DNA from: an uncultured Oscillospiraceae bacterium
Lineage (GTDB): Bacteria > Bacillota > Clostridia > Oscillospirales > Oscillospiraceae
Assembly: GCA_947627735.1 (NCBI GenBank)
Contig: CANQXG010000012.1
Coordinates: forward strand, 1 to 64,000
Length of the DNA: 64,000 nucleotides
Direction: 5' to 3'
The number at the start of each line of letters is the position of its first letter. Positions within the stretch are counted from its first letter, which is position 1. This document shows, in pieces, positions 15,142 through 23,509 of the stretch. The notes below the pieces were generated by a model, which was not told where the DNA came from, ran no database searches, and saw only the letters and a list, made by a program, of their open reading frames with translations. The position numbers were made by a program, and so were the translations under genes.

Positions 15142-15305
15142 CCCAGAGCCTCCTTTCGCAAAGATCATAACAGAGCTTTGCAAAAAATACCACGACACAA
15201 AGTGAGAGTTCCCGCGCTCAAAGGTTCGGCCCACTGTTTTGATGTCCGGGTGGCCGTTCACGCTCCCGGCGGGGGTTTCGTGCAGGGGGCATTGACGCCG
15301 CCGGG

Positions 15306-15336
15306 AAAAAGTGATACTTATGATCTATCACTTTTT
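15306..15336 (+). promoter_or_regulatory. Perfect inverted repeat touching the ribosome site
   Basis: AAAAAGTGATA (15306-15316), nine bases, TATCACTTTTT (15326-15336); the GGAGG of the next gene begins at 15337. TATGAT (15319-15324), a possible -10, lies in the centre. It can act as an operator, or in RNA as an attenuator-like hairpin next to the ribosome site. Which of these applies is open. Confidence 0.6.
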
Positions 15337-15350
15337 GGAGGTTTCCTGTT

Positions 15351-16241
15351 ATGAGAAAACTGACCGCCCTGTTTCTGAGCGCGCTCATGCTCCTGGGCAT
15401 GTGCACGCCGGCGTTCGCCGCCGCCGAGCTGGAGGACGCCCCGTTCACCCAGGAAGAGATCACCCAGATCAACGACCCCCGCGCTGTTCTGGAGAAGTAC
15501 GGCACCCTGCGCATCGACGAGCAGATGATGACCGCCGAGGGCGAGCCTTCCGGCTTCGCCCACTACCAGTTCTCCCTGTCGGAGGATGGCCAGGTGCTGT
15601 CCAACGTCCACCTGCAGGAGGGCGACATCGAGATCTTCGCCAACTTCTCCGTGGCCGACGATATGCCCGGCAGCATGTTCTGGAGCGGCAACAACGGCCA
15701 GGTCCTGTACTGCATGCCCTCCTGGGAGTATGAGCAGTTCGCCCTGGACCCCCTGGGCCTGGAGCGGGGCGAGCAGACCGTGGTCGATTACGGCGTGTAC
15801 AACGGTTCGATCATCCTGGTGGTGGCCACCCCCGATCCGGCGGATGAGAACGCCCGCACCGTGACCGACATGTTCGCCGAGGAGGAGAGCGGTCTGATCA
15901 CCAGCAAGAACGCCGTGACCTACGTCGCCTCCGACGGCGGCGAGGTGGAGGACGGCTGCTCCCACTACGTGTACCAGTACGGCATCCCCTATGACCCCGA
16001 GTTCGACGAGACGGTCAGCGAGGGCGGCGCGGAGAGCTTCTGCGCCCTGACGCTGGTCATCAACCCCGGCCAGGACAACGAGGAGACCCAGCAGCTCAAC
16101 GTGGCCCTGGGCCTGGAGGTGCAGTTCACCGCCCTGGAGGGCGAGGACGTGGCCATCTATGCCGACGAGGCCATGACCGAGGCCGTCGATGTCATCGACA
16201 CCTCCGCTGAGAGCGCCACCTATTATATCACCGTGGGATGA
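15351..16241 (+). CDS. Secreted acidic protein of unknown function
   Basis: A 296-residue protein with a clear signal peptide (MRKLTALFLSALMLLGMC, then TPAFAAAELED; cleavage after AFA). The mature part is strongly acidic and predicted rich in beta strands, with no catalytic motif and no anchor (no LPxTG, lipobox or second membrane segment), so it is probably released. Four cysteines (FMPS-adjacent YCMPS, DGCSHYVYQ, ESFCALT and the signal) leave at most one disulfide in the mature chain. I do not recognise the family. It has its own operator-like hairpin upstream and a hairpin terminator downstream, so it is a single-gene unit. Confidence 0.8.
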   Translation: MRKLTALFLSALMLLGMCTPAFAAAELEDAPFTQEEITQINDPRAVLEKYGTLRIDEQMMTAEGEPSGFAHYQFSLSEDGQVLSNVHLQEGDIEIFANFSVADDMPGSMFWSGNNGQVLYCMPSWEYEQFALDPLGLERGEQTVVDYGVYNGSIILVVATPDPADENARTVTDMFAEEESGLITSKNAVTYVASDGGEVEDGCSHYVYQYGIPYDPEFDETVSEGGAESFCALTLVINPGQDNEETQQLNVALGLEVQFTALEGEDVAIYADEAMTEAVDVIDTSAESATYYITVG

Positions 16242-16268
16242 TCCCCGCGCTGCTTTGCGCGAGAAAGA

Positions 16269-16300
16269 CCCGGCCTGCTTTTCACAGGCCGGGCCTTGTT
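16269..16300 (+). terminator. Terminator of the secreted-protein gene
   Basis: CCCGGCCTG (16269-16277) pairs with CAGGCCGGG (16285-16293), followed by CCTTGTT. The T-run is weak. Confidence 0.6.
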
Positions 16301-16353
16301 CTGCTTTCATGGCAAAACTTCCGTTTTTCCCCGGAGATGCGGCGCGTTTTCCG

Positions 16354-17388
16354 TCACGCGAAGCCCAGGAACACCAGGGCCATGCCCAGCACATAGTGGG
16401 GGATGCAGAGGCCCCAGATGGTGTTCTGCCGGCGGTACAGCACGCCCAGGCCGCCCAGCAGGATGACGGCGCCCAGCATGTAGATCAGCCCCAAAAACAG
16501 ATGCAGCGCGCCGAAGGCCAGGCTGGTCACGGCGATGGCCGCCAGCTCCCGGTATTTCCCGGTGATGATGCGGCGCATGCTCTCATGCATGAGGCCGCGG
16601 CTGATGAGCTCCTGCAGGAACACCGTCACGGGATAGAATACCCCGCTCAGGCGCAGGGCGCGCCAGTTCCAAAAGGGCGTGCCGGCCTCGAAAAAGCCCG
16701 GGGCCACGCGCAGCAGCACGAATTTCAGCCCGATCATCAGCGCCAGGCCCGCCGCCGCCACAAGGCTGTCCGTTATCAGCACCTTCCGCAGATTTTTCGT
16801 GGACAGGCCCAGCTCCCGCCAGGTGATGGAGGTGGTCCTGACCAGGAACACCATCATGCACGCGCCCAGGAACGTCACCGCCTGGGTCAGCAGGTGGGCC
16901 GGCAGGGGCCGGTCCAGAAACTCCCACAGCGCCACCAGCAGCACCCACGCGCACACGAATATCAGCGTAGATACGAACACGATGGAGGCGTCCTTCTCCT
17001 TCTGGTGCATCCGGGCAAGCTCCGTGATGTCGGTGAACTGGATCACGACGCCCTCGTTTTTCTGCCCGGCGTCGTCCCGGAGGAAGGATGTGACCATGTG
17101 CAGCTGCAGACGGGTCCCGTCCCGCCGGAGATAGGCGCACTCGCCCCGGTGGGCGCTCTGCTTGTCATAGATCGCGTCCAGAAGGAACTGGTTGAACTCG
17201 TCGTTGCGGGAGGCGATGTCCTCCTGCATCAGCGCGGCGTATTTCCGGCCCGCCGCGTCCTCCGGCAGCAGGAGCATCTCCTGTCCGCTGGGGTTCACGT
17301 ACAGCACCGTCCCCTGGCCGTCCAGTACGATCACGCCGTCGTTCACGTCCCGCAGGATGCGGGGGAGCATCTGGGAGCTGAGTTCCAT
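16354..17388 (-). CDS. PAS domain fused to a CPBP intramembrane protease-like domain
   Basis: Residues 1-125 form a PAS sensor (VNDGVIVLDGQGTVLYVNPSGQEML, VIQFTDITELARM). Residues 135-344 are a membrane domain of about seven segments with the CPBP (CAAX protease/Abi) motifs: QELISRG (Gln259-Glu260...Arg264, where EExxxR is usual), FGALH (Phe292...His296) and a late His331. CPBP proteins cleave in the membrane or protect against bacteriocins. A PAS input joined directly to CPBP is unusual; PAS normally feeds kinases or cyclases. ATG 17388 is chosen for AGAGGTG upstream; ATG 17421 is an alternative. The Glu-to-Gln change may alter the active site. Confidence 0.8.
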   Translation of the reverse strand: MELSSQMLPRILRDVNDGVIVLDGQGTVLYVNPSGQEMLLLPEDAAGRKYAALMQEDIASRNDEFNQFLLDAIYDKQSAHRGECAYLRRDGTRLQLHMVTSFLRDDAGQKNEGVVIQFTDITELARMHQKEKDASIVFVSTLIFVCAWVLLVALWEFLDRPLPAHLLTQAVTFLGACMMVFLVRTTSITWRELGLSTKNLRKVLITDSLVAAAGLALMIGLKFVLLRVAPGFFEAGTPFWNWRALRLSGVFYPVTVFLQELISRGLMHESMRRIITGKYRELAAIAVTSLAFGALHLFLGLIYMLGAVILLGGLGVLYRRQNTIWGLCIPHYVLGMALVFLGFA

Positions 17389-17463
17389 GGAAAGATAGCA
17401 CCTCTCTTCCGGCGCGGGCACGGCGCCCGTCCTGTCTGCCTGTCTAATTTATATACCACACGG

Positions 17464-17609
17464 AAGGCCCCCTTGTGTAAAGGGGGCTGGCTCCGGCGTC
17501 AGCCGGAGACTGGGGGATTGTTACCAAGCCAGGTAAACATCCGGGACTGGTGACAACCCCTCCGAGCCGCCTTTGGCGGCCCACCTCCCCTTGCACAGGG
17601 GAGGCTTTG
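17464..17609. repeat. MITE-like palindromic element
   Basis: About 146 bp built of two imperfect inverted halves of roughly 60 bp. The left half starts AAGGCCCCCTTGTGTAAAGG and ends GGGGGATTGTTACC; the right half is its near reverse complement (GGTGACAACCCCTCCGAG to GGGGAGGCTTT). Each half itself folds into two hairpins. It has no coding frame. Elements of this sequence type are common between genes of gut Oscillospiraceae, from memory. Confidence 0.8.
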
Positions 17610-17638
17610 ATCTGGCAGTGACTTTAGCCCCGCTCCCG

Positions 17639-18343
17639 TCAGCCCGCAGGGTCCTTGATGCGGCCGTCCACGGTGATGGTGACCACCTGCAGGGGGATAG
17701 ACCTGCCGCCGGCCTCAATGGCCTTCTTCACCGCCAGCTCCAGCCCGCCGCAGCAGGGCACCTCCATGCGCACCACGGTGACGCCGCGGATGTCGTTCTG
17801 CCGGACGATCTCCGTCAGCTTTTCGCTGTAATCCACCCCGTCCAGCTTGGGGCAGCCCACCAGCGTGATCCTGCCGGCCATGAACCGGCTGTGTATCCCG
17901 GCGTAGGCATAGGCGGTGCAGTCGGCGGCGATGAGCAGCTCGGAGCCGTCGAACCAGGGCGCCCGCACCGGGGCCAGCTTGATCTGCACCGGCCAGTTGC
18001 CCAGGGCGGAGGCCGGGTCGGCCTCGGACGCGGCTGACGCGGGGGCGGCGGGCCGTATCCGCCGGCTCACGGTGCCGGGACAGCCGGCGGGTGGCGCGGC
18101 GGACGCTCTGTTCGCCGCCACGGCCCCGGCGTCATAGGCCGCGGCCTCCCGCTGCTCAAAACTGATGGCCCCCGCGGGGCACTGGGGCAGGCAGTCGCCC
18201 ATGCCGTCGCAGTAGTCGTCCCGGAGAAGCTTCGCCTTGCCGTCCACCATGGCGATGGCCCCCTCGTGGCAGGCCCGGGCGCAGGCGCCGCAGCCGGTGC
18301 ATTTTTCCTCGTCGATGCGGATGATCTTGCGGATCACGGTCAT
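17639..18343 (-). CDS. 4Fe-4S dicluster ferredoxin-type protein
   Basis: A 234-residue protein. The N-terminal 65 residues hold a ferredoxin domain: CTGCGACARACHEGAI gives the first cluster, and DYCDGMGDCLPQCPAGAI the second with a CxxxxxCxxxC variant. A linker rich in Ala/Pro (about 70-115) leads to a C-terminal domain (LLIAADCTAYAYAGIHSRFMAGRITLVGCPKLD, MEVPCCGGLELAVKKAIEAG) typical of a family of clostridial ferredoxins of unknown partner. It would carry electrons in the cytoplasm. It is a single gene, separated from the azl genes by 38 bases and in the same direction, so joint transcription is possible. Confidence 0.9.
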   Translation of the reverse strand: MTVIRKIIRIDEEKCTGCGACARACHEGAIAMVDGKAKLLRDDYCDGMGDCLPQCPAGAISFEQREAAAYDAGAVAANRASAAPPAGCPGTVSRRIRPAAPASAASEADPASALGNWPVQIKLAPVRAPWFDGSELLIAADCTAYAYAGIHSRFMAGRITLVGCPKLDGVDYSEKLTEIVRQNDIRGVTVVRMEVPCCGGLELAVKKAIEAGGRSIPLQVVTITVDGRIKDPAG

Positions 18344-18380
18344 GCTCCTTTCTCTGTCCGGCCCTTAAGGGGCCGCGCGG

Positions 18381-18683
18381 TCAGCGCACGAAAAATTCCA
18401 GCACGAACACCACCGCGCAGCAGGCGACGGCGGTCTTGAACAGGTCCGCCCCGAACCAGGCGGCCAGCAGGCCCACCACCAGCGCCGCGGCGCCGGACAG
18501 GGGGCTTTGGGTGGCGTGCAGGATGGCCGGGAAGGTCATCACCGCCAGGGTGGCGTAGGGCACGTAATACAAAAACGAGCGGATGAAGCGGCTCTTGATG
18601 GGCTTGCGGAACACCGTCACGGGCAACGCCCGGATCAGATAGGACACCCCCGCCATGACCAGTATGTAGAGGTAGACCTTCAT
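18381..18683 (-). CDS. azlD: Branched-chain amino acid exporter small subunit AzlD
   Basis: A 100-residue protein with four hydrophobic segments and the AzlD pattern (YLIRALPVTVFRKP, FLYYVPYATLAVMTFPAIL, AALVVGLLAAWF). It pairs with AzlC (LIV-E family) to export leucine, isoleucine, valine and analogues. Its start overlaps the azlC stop by four bases (ATGA), so the two subunits are co-translated. Confidence 0.93.
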   Translation of the reverse strand: MKVYLYILVMAGVSYLIRALPVTVFRKPIKSRFIRSFLYYVPYATLAVMTFPAILHATQSPLSGAAALVVGLLAAWFGADLFKTAVACCAVVFVLEFFVR

Positions 18684-19393
18684 CCCTGCACCTCCTCGTC
18701 CTTCCGGGGGAACAGCGCCGCCGCCCCGCCGGCCAGCAGCACCGTCAGGATGATGGTCCGGGTGCCGTCGGACAGGGCCGACACCACCGGCAGCCGTGAG
18801 AAGGCCCAGCTGGCCAGGAAGGCCAGCGCCACCAGCCCCGCGATCACCCGGTCCTTCCGGGCGGGGGGGATGAAGATGGCGATGAACATGCCGTACAGCG
18901 CCACGCTGAACGCGCTCACCACCCGCAGAGGCAGGATGCTCCCCGCCAGGGTGCCCAGGGCGGTGCCGATGGCCCAGCCGGGGATGGCGGGGACCATGGC
19001 CCCGTACATGTACCAGGGGTCCAGGTAGCCGGGCCGGGCGATGGTGATGCCGAACAGCTCGTCGGTGATGTCGAAGGCCATGAAAAACCGGTGCCGCAGG
19101 CCCATGGCCGGGTCCATCCGCTGGCTCATGGCGCAGCTCATCAGCAGATACCGGGCGTTGGTGATAAGCGTGGCGACGGCCATCTCCCAGTAGGTGGCCC
19201 CGGCGGCGATCATGGTCAGACCCATGTACTCCCCGGCGGAGGCGTTGTTCAGCAGGCTCATCACCGCCGCCTGCAGGGGCGTCAGGCCGATGTTCTTGGC
19301 CAGGATGCCCAGAGAGAAGGACACGGCGAAGTATCCCAGCCCTATGGGCACGCCGTCTAGCATCCCCTGGACGAAGCTCTGTTTTCTCTTCAT
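18680..19393 (-). CDS. azlC: Branched-chain amino acid exporter large subunit AzlC
   Basis: A 237-residue membrane protein of the AzlC type: FVQGMLDGVPIGLGYFAVSFSLGILA, MSLLNNASAGEYMGL, the conserved TLITNARYLLMSCAMSQ, and FMAFDITDELFGIT. With AzlD it exports branched-chain amino acids. ATG 19393 is preceded by AGGGAGAG and starts at the family's usual MKRK; the frame is open 27 codons further but without a ribosome site. Confidence 0.93.
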   Translation of the reverse strand: MKRKQSFVQGMLDGVPIGLGYFAVSFSLGILAKNIGLTPLQAAVMSLLNNASAGEYMGLTMIAAGATYWEMAVATLITNARYLLMSCAMSQRMDPAMGLRHRFFMAFDITDELFGITIARPGYLDPWYMYGAMVPAIPGWAIGTALGTLAGSILPLRVVSAFSVALYGMFIAIFIPPARKDRVIAGLVALAFLASWAFSRLPVVSALSDGTRTIILTVLLAGGAAALFPRKDEEVQG

Positions 19394-19427
19394 GCGATAC
19401 GCTCTCCCTATGCTGGCTCCGCGCGCC

Positions 19428-21683
19428 TCATCGCCGGCCCGGGTGCCGCCGGGGCACCGCCCGGGTCCGGCCATAGCAGGCCTGGCACAGCCGCCCCCTC
19501 TGGTGCAGGGGCAGGACCCGGCCGCATTTGGCGCAGAAACGGATGTTGTTTTTCAGGTTATACAGTAAGATCTGGTTGATCTCGTCCGCCGTCCGGGCGC
19601 GCTCGTCGTAAAGCCCGTCCCGGTCCAGGTCGCAGTTGAAGGCCTTGGCGAAGGAGAAAAACAGGTCCAGCTTCCGGTAGTGGGTCTCCAGCTCCGGCAG
19701 GGTATAGGCGGTCTGCTTCTCCCCCAGGGCGGGCCGCTCCAGCGCCCCGCCCGCGGCCCAGGTCCGCAGGAAGCGGAAAAACAGCTCGTTCAAGGCCGGG
19801 TCCGTTTCGTCGAAGGGGATGTTGGCCGCCCGCAGCTCCTGCTCCCGGGTCAGATGGAAGCCCGCCTCCCGCATCCGGGAGATGATGGTGATGTACCGGC
19901 TGATGTCCAGCTTCACGTAGGGGTCCGCCGTGGGCATCCGGTTCCACACCTCCAGCACCTCCAGCAGATCGAAATCCACCGAGGCGATCAGGTCGGAGAA
20001 GCCCGCCACCGCGTACTGCAGCGGCGGCACCACCGTTTCCAGTCCCGCCCGGATCAGACTCAGGTCCTCCATGGCCCCCACGAAGCCCTTGTCATACATG
20101 CCGTAGCGCCCGGCCCGGCCCGCGATCTGCTGGATCTCCTCGGGCTTGAGCTGCCGGCGGTCATGGCCGTCGAACTTCTCCGTGTCCATGAAGATGATCC
20201 GCCGGATGGGCAGGTTCAGGCCCATGCCGATGGCGTCGGTGGATACCACATACTGCATCCGTCCGTTCAGAAATCCCTCCACCTGCTTGCGGCGGGTGGC
20301 GTAGGGCAGGGCGCCGTAGATGATGGCCGGCTCCTTGCCCCGGCTGCGCAGGTCCTCCGCCACGGACAGCACCCCCACCTTGGAGAAGGTGATGAGCGCG
20401 TCGCCGGGGCGGATATCGGAGTAATCCACCGTGCGGTTCATGCAGATCAGGGGCGTCTTGCGCCGGTGCTCGATGACCTCGAAGGTATCCCCGCAGCTGC
20501 GGATGATCCGCAGAAGGAGATTTTTCGCCTCCGGCGCGGCGCACAGGTGCACCTCCGGCGCCCGCACCCCCAATATGGCCCGGGTCCAGGCGTAGCCCCG
20601 CTCGGCGTCGGCGATCATCTGGCACTCGTCGATCACCGCCACCTCATATTCCCGGCTCAGGTCCAGCTTCTCGGCGGTGGCGGCCACGTGGGTGTCCCCC
20701 TCCTGCCGGTCCTCCTCCTCGCCGGTGGTCAGCGAGCAGGCCACGCCCTCGTCCAGCAGCAGCTCCTGGGCCTCCAGGGCCAGCAGCCGCAGCGGCGCCA
20801 GATATACCCCGGTCCTGGCCCGGATGAGCCGCTGGAAGCCGGCGTAGGTTTTGCCGGTGTTGGTGCCGCCGATGTGCACCACGAAGTGGCGGGCGATGGC
20901 CCGGGCCTCGGGATACTCGTCCTTGGGATTCAGCGCCACCAGCACGTCCAGGCTGGTGCGGATGGCCCGGGGGACATAGAACACGGAGTATACATAGCCC
21001 AGGCCGTTGTTCATCAGCTCCTGGACGGGGAAATCCTCCATGGCCAGCAGGGCCGCCAGGTCCGCCTCCGGCTGGGCGGCGGTGAAGGCCTCCAGCTCCC
21101 GCCGCGCCACGGCCAGGAGGGTGTCGCCATAGCCGCGCAGCAGCTTTTGGGCGATGTTGGCGTCGGAGTTGAGGCCCAGCCAGGGGGCGGCGGTGACGAA
21201 GTTCTTCATCACCCGCTTTTCCTTCACGTCCGCCTTAGGGGACGCCAGGGCCAGGAAATTCTCCGTCCGTCCGGCGGCCTGTCCGGGGGACAGCACCACC
21301 GCCCAGCCCGCGCCGGGGATCTGGCGCAGGATGGCCTCATGGTACCGCCGGGCCAGGACGGCGGCAGGCTCATCCGGCCTGGACCAGCCCTCCCACGCTT
21401 TGGTGAGCAGCTCCTGCGCCCCCTCCAGGGCGGGGCCGATGTCCGCGGCGGTGACGCCGGTCTTTTCCCGGGCAGCCTGGGCGGCCTTGTTGGACTGGGC
21501 CACCCGCCGGAAGCGGTCGCTGTCCTCGGCGGTGAGGACCAGGTCCGACTGCCACGTCTTGACCGTGCCGCCGTTGAGATGCCGGTACCGGGGCCGGGGC
21601 AGCAGCTCGCCGATGAGGCTGTTGGTCCAGCCCCGGCTCTTCAGCGTGCCGAGGGTCCAATATTTGCTGTTCTTCCCGGCCAT
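19428..21683 (-). CDS. SUV3-like superfamily 2 RNA helicase with a zinc ribbon
   Basis: A 751-residue helicase. The motor lies at about residues 265-520: Walker A GGTNTGKT, the SUV3-type DECQ box (VAVIDECQMI), SKVGVLSVAEDL, STDAIGMGLNLP and the QIAGRAGRYG motif VI. A SUV3 C-terminal domain follows (YAVAGFSDLIASVDF). The last 40 residues hold two CxxC pairs (CAKCGRVLPLHQRGRLCQAC), a zinc ribbon. The first 260 residues are unlike known domains. Mitochondrial SUV3 unwinds RNA for the degradosome; bacterial homologues occur in some Firmicutes and are little studied. The gene follows pncB in the same direction but behind a terminator. Confidence 0.88.
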   Translation of the reverse strand: MAGKNSKYWTLGTLKSRGWTNSLIGELLPRPRYRHLNGGTVKTWQSDLVLTAEDSDRFRRVAQSNKAAQAAREKTGVTAADIGPALEGAQELLTKAWEGWSRPDEPAAVLARRYHEAILRQIPGAGWAVVLSPGQAAGRTENFLALASPKADVKEKRVMKNFVTAAPWLGLNSDANIAQKLLRGYGDTLLAVARRELEAFTAAQPEADLAALLAMEDFPVQELMNNGLGYVYSVFYVPRAIRTSLDVLVALNPKDEYPEARAIARHFVVHIGGTNTGKTYAGFQRLIRARTGVYLAPLRLLALEAQELLLDEGVACSLTTGEEEDRQEGDTHVAATAEKLDLSREYEVAVIDECQMIADAERGYAWTRAILGVRAPEVHLCAAPEAKNLLLRIIRSCGDTFEVIEHRRKTPLICMNRTVDYSDIRPGDALITFSKVGVLSVAEDLRSRGKEPAIIYGALPYATRRKQVEGFLNGRMQYVVSTDAIGMGLNLPIRRIIFMDTEKFDGHDRRQLKPEEIQQIAGRAGRYGMYDKGFVGAMEDLSLIRAGLETVVPPLQYAVAGFSDLIASVDFDLLEVLEVWNRMPTADPYVKLDISRYITIISRMREAGFHLTREQELRAANIPFDETDPALNELFFRFLRTWAAGGALERPALGEKQTAYTLPELETHYRKLDLFFSFAKAFNCDLDRDGLYDERARTADEINQILLYNLKNNIRFCAKCGRVLPLHQRGRLCQACYGRTRAVPRRHPGRR

Positions 21684-21795
21684 TGGCCCTCCTTTCGGGC
21701 TGAGGCGCGCCGCCGTATGCCCCGCGCCGGCAGTCGTCTGCCGTATTTTCTTAGTTTACCACACATGTGTCCGGTCCATCAACGGGGAAAACGAA

Positions 21796-21824
21796 AAAGG
21801 CCCGGAGCGGCGCTCCGGGCCTTT
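21796..21824 (-). terminator. pncB terminator
   Basis: AAAGGCCCGGAGC (21796-21808) pairs with GCTCCGGGCCTTT (21812-21824); on the minus strand TTTTTCG follows. Confidence 0.85.
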
Positions 21825-21838
21825 GCTTCCCGCCGGGC

Positions 21839-23287
21839 TTACTGCCGGTTGTGCAGCAGGCCGTTTTTGATGTCCCACAGCTTCTGGGACAGGTCCACGT
21901 AGTAGTGGTGGGGGTTTTCGAACCGGCGCACCTCTTCCCACAGCGTGTCCAGCTGGGCGGCGCAGTAGTCCCGTATCTGGGGCAGGGTGGGCTTTTCATA
22001 CACCAGCTCCCCGCCCCGGAAGATGGGCACCAGCAGCTCCTTGGCCTGGAAATCGTAGACCGTCTTCCGCTTCCAGGTGGCGTCCGGGTCGAAGATCTCC
22101 AGGGTGTCGGAGTCGTCCACGGCCTCGTCGTGGACGGTGAGGTAGTCCGCGATGGCCTTGCCCGTGTCCCGGGCATAGAACCGCCACAGCTTCTTGAAGT
22201 GGGGGACGGTGATCTTGCCCACGTTCTCGCTGATCTTGATCTTGGGGGTGACGGAGCCGTCGGGCTGCTCCACCGCCACCAGCTTGTACACCCCGCCGAA
22301 CACCGGCTCGCTGCGGGCGGTGATGAGCCGCTCGCCCACGCCGAAGCAGTCGATACAGGCCCCCTGGCCCAGCAGGTCCCGGATCAGGTACTCGTCCAGG
22401 GCGTTGGAACAGGTGATGGTGCACTCGGTCCAGCCGGCCTCGTCCAGCATCTGGCGGGCCTTCTTCGACAGATAGGTCAGGTCGCCGGAGTCCAGGCGGA
22501 TGCCGCATTTCTTGATGCCCAGGGGCTTGAGGATCTCGTCGAAGGCCCGGATGGCGTTGGGCACGCCGCTCTGGAGGGTGTTATAGGTGTCCACCAGCAG
22601 CGTGGCGCTGGTGGGATAGGTCCGGCAGTAGGCCCGGAAGGCCTCCAGCTCCGTGTCGAACATCTGCACCCAGGCGTGGGCCATGGTGCCCCCGGCGGGG
22701 ACGCCGTACAGCTGGTCGCTGAGGGCGCAGGCCGTGCCGGCGCAGCCGCCGATATAGGCCGCCCGGGCGCCCACCACCGCCGCGTCGCCGCCCTGGGCCC
22801 GGCGGGAGCCGAACTCCAGCACCGTCCGGCCCTTGGCCGCCCGGACGATGCGGGCCGCCTTGGTGGCGATCAGGCTCTCGTGGTTCACCATGCACAGCAT
22901 GAACGTTTCCAGCAGCTGGGCCTGGATGGCCGGCGCCCGGACGATCAGCAGCGGCTCCCGGGGGAACACGGGCGTGCCCTCCGGCACCGCCCAGATGTCG
23001 CCGGTGAATTTGAAGTGGGCCAGGTATTCCAGAAATTCCTCCGAGAAGATGCCCCGGCCCCGGAGGTAGGCGATGTCCTCCGGCTCGAAGCGCAGGGCCT
23101 GGATGTAGTCGATGATCTGCTCCAGGCCGGCGGCGATGGCGAAGCCGCCGCCGTCAGGGACGCTGCGGAAGAACAGGTCGAAGTAGGTGATCCTGTCCTC
23201 CATCCCCGCCGCCAGATATCCGTTGCCCATGGTCAGCTCGTAAAAATCGCAGAGCATGGTCAGGTTGACGCCCTTGTCGTTTATCAT
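21839..23287 (-). CDS. pncB: Nicotinate phosphoribosyltransferase
   Basis: It makes nicotinate mononucleotide from nicotinate and PRPP with ATP, the salvage route to NAD. Seen in 482 residues: MLCDFYELTMGNGYL at the start, VLEFGSRRAQGGDAAVVGARAAYIGG, the AHAWVQMF stretch with the His that is phosphorylated in this family, the PRPP-binding GIRLDSGDL, and CIDCFGVGERLIT. Length is normal. It has its own strong promoter and terminator. Given two possible NAD-consuming or nucleotide-consuming proteins in the island, NAD salvage matters, but no link is implied by position. Confidence 0.96.
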   Translation of the reverse strand: MINDKGVNLTMLCDFYELTMGNGYLAAGMEDRITYFDLFFRSVPDGGGFAIAAGLEQIIDYIQALRFEPEDIAYLRGRGIFSEEFLEYLAHFKFTGDIWAVPEGTPVFPREPLLIVRAPAIQAQLLETFMLCMVNHESLIATKAARIVRAAKGRTVLEFGSRRAQGGDAAVVGARAAYIGGCAGTACALSDQLYGVPAGGTMAHAWVQMFDTELEAFRAYCRTYPTSATLLVDTYNTLQSGVPNAIRAFDEILKPLGIKKCGIRLDSGDLTYLSKKARQMLDEAGWTECTITCSNALDEYLIRDLLGQGACIDCFGVGERLITARSEPVFGGVYKLVAVEQPDGSVTPKIKISENVGKITVPHFKKLWRFYARDTGKAIADYLTVHDEAVDDSDTLEIFDPDATWKRKTVYDFQAKELLVPIFRGGELVYEKPTLPQIRDYCAAQLDTLWEEVRRFENPHHYYVDLSQKLWDIKNGLLHNRQ

Positions 23288-23338
23288 TTTTCGTGCCTCT
23301 CTTTCCCGGGAAACCGATAATTGTAACTTTATTTACGT

Positions 23339-23367
23339 ATTATAACGTTGAAACGGGAAGAAATCAA
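23339..23367 (-). promoter_or_regulatory. pncB promoter
   Basis: TTGATT (23367-23362), 17 bases, TATAAT (23344-23339), 52 bases before the pncB start. Confidence 0.85.
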
Positions 23368-23509
23368 ATATATAATAATATGGCATTGAACAATAATGGC
23401 ACAGTATTGTCCTCTTTTCCGGACCGAGGGTCCGGCGGGGGGGGAAAATGATCGATACTCCCGCCGCCTTTAGCGGCCGGGAGACGGAATATGAGGCTGC
23501 GGAGAGAGA

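Noticed and set aside
16189-17553. A long plus-strand frame (454 codons) opposite the PAS-CPBP gene
   Set aside because: Gln/His/Gly-rich low-complexity product typical of an antisense frame in GC-rich DNA; the minus-strand frame has real domains.
19680-21902. A 740-codon plus-strand frame opposite the SUV3-like helicase
   Set aside because: Antisense artefact of GC-rich codons; no domain and no ribosome site.
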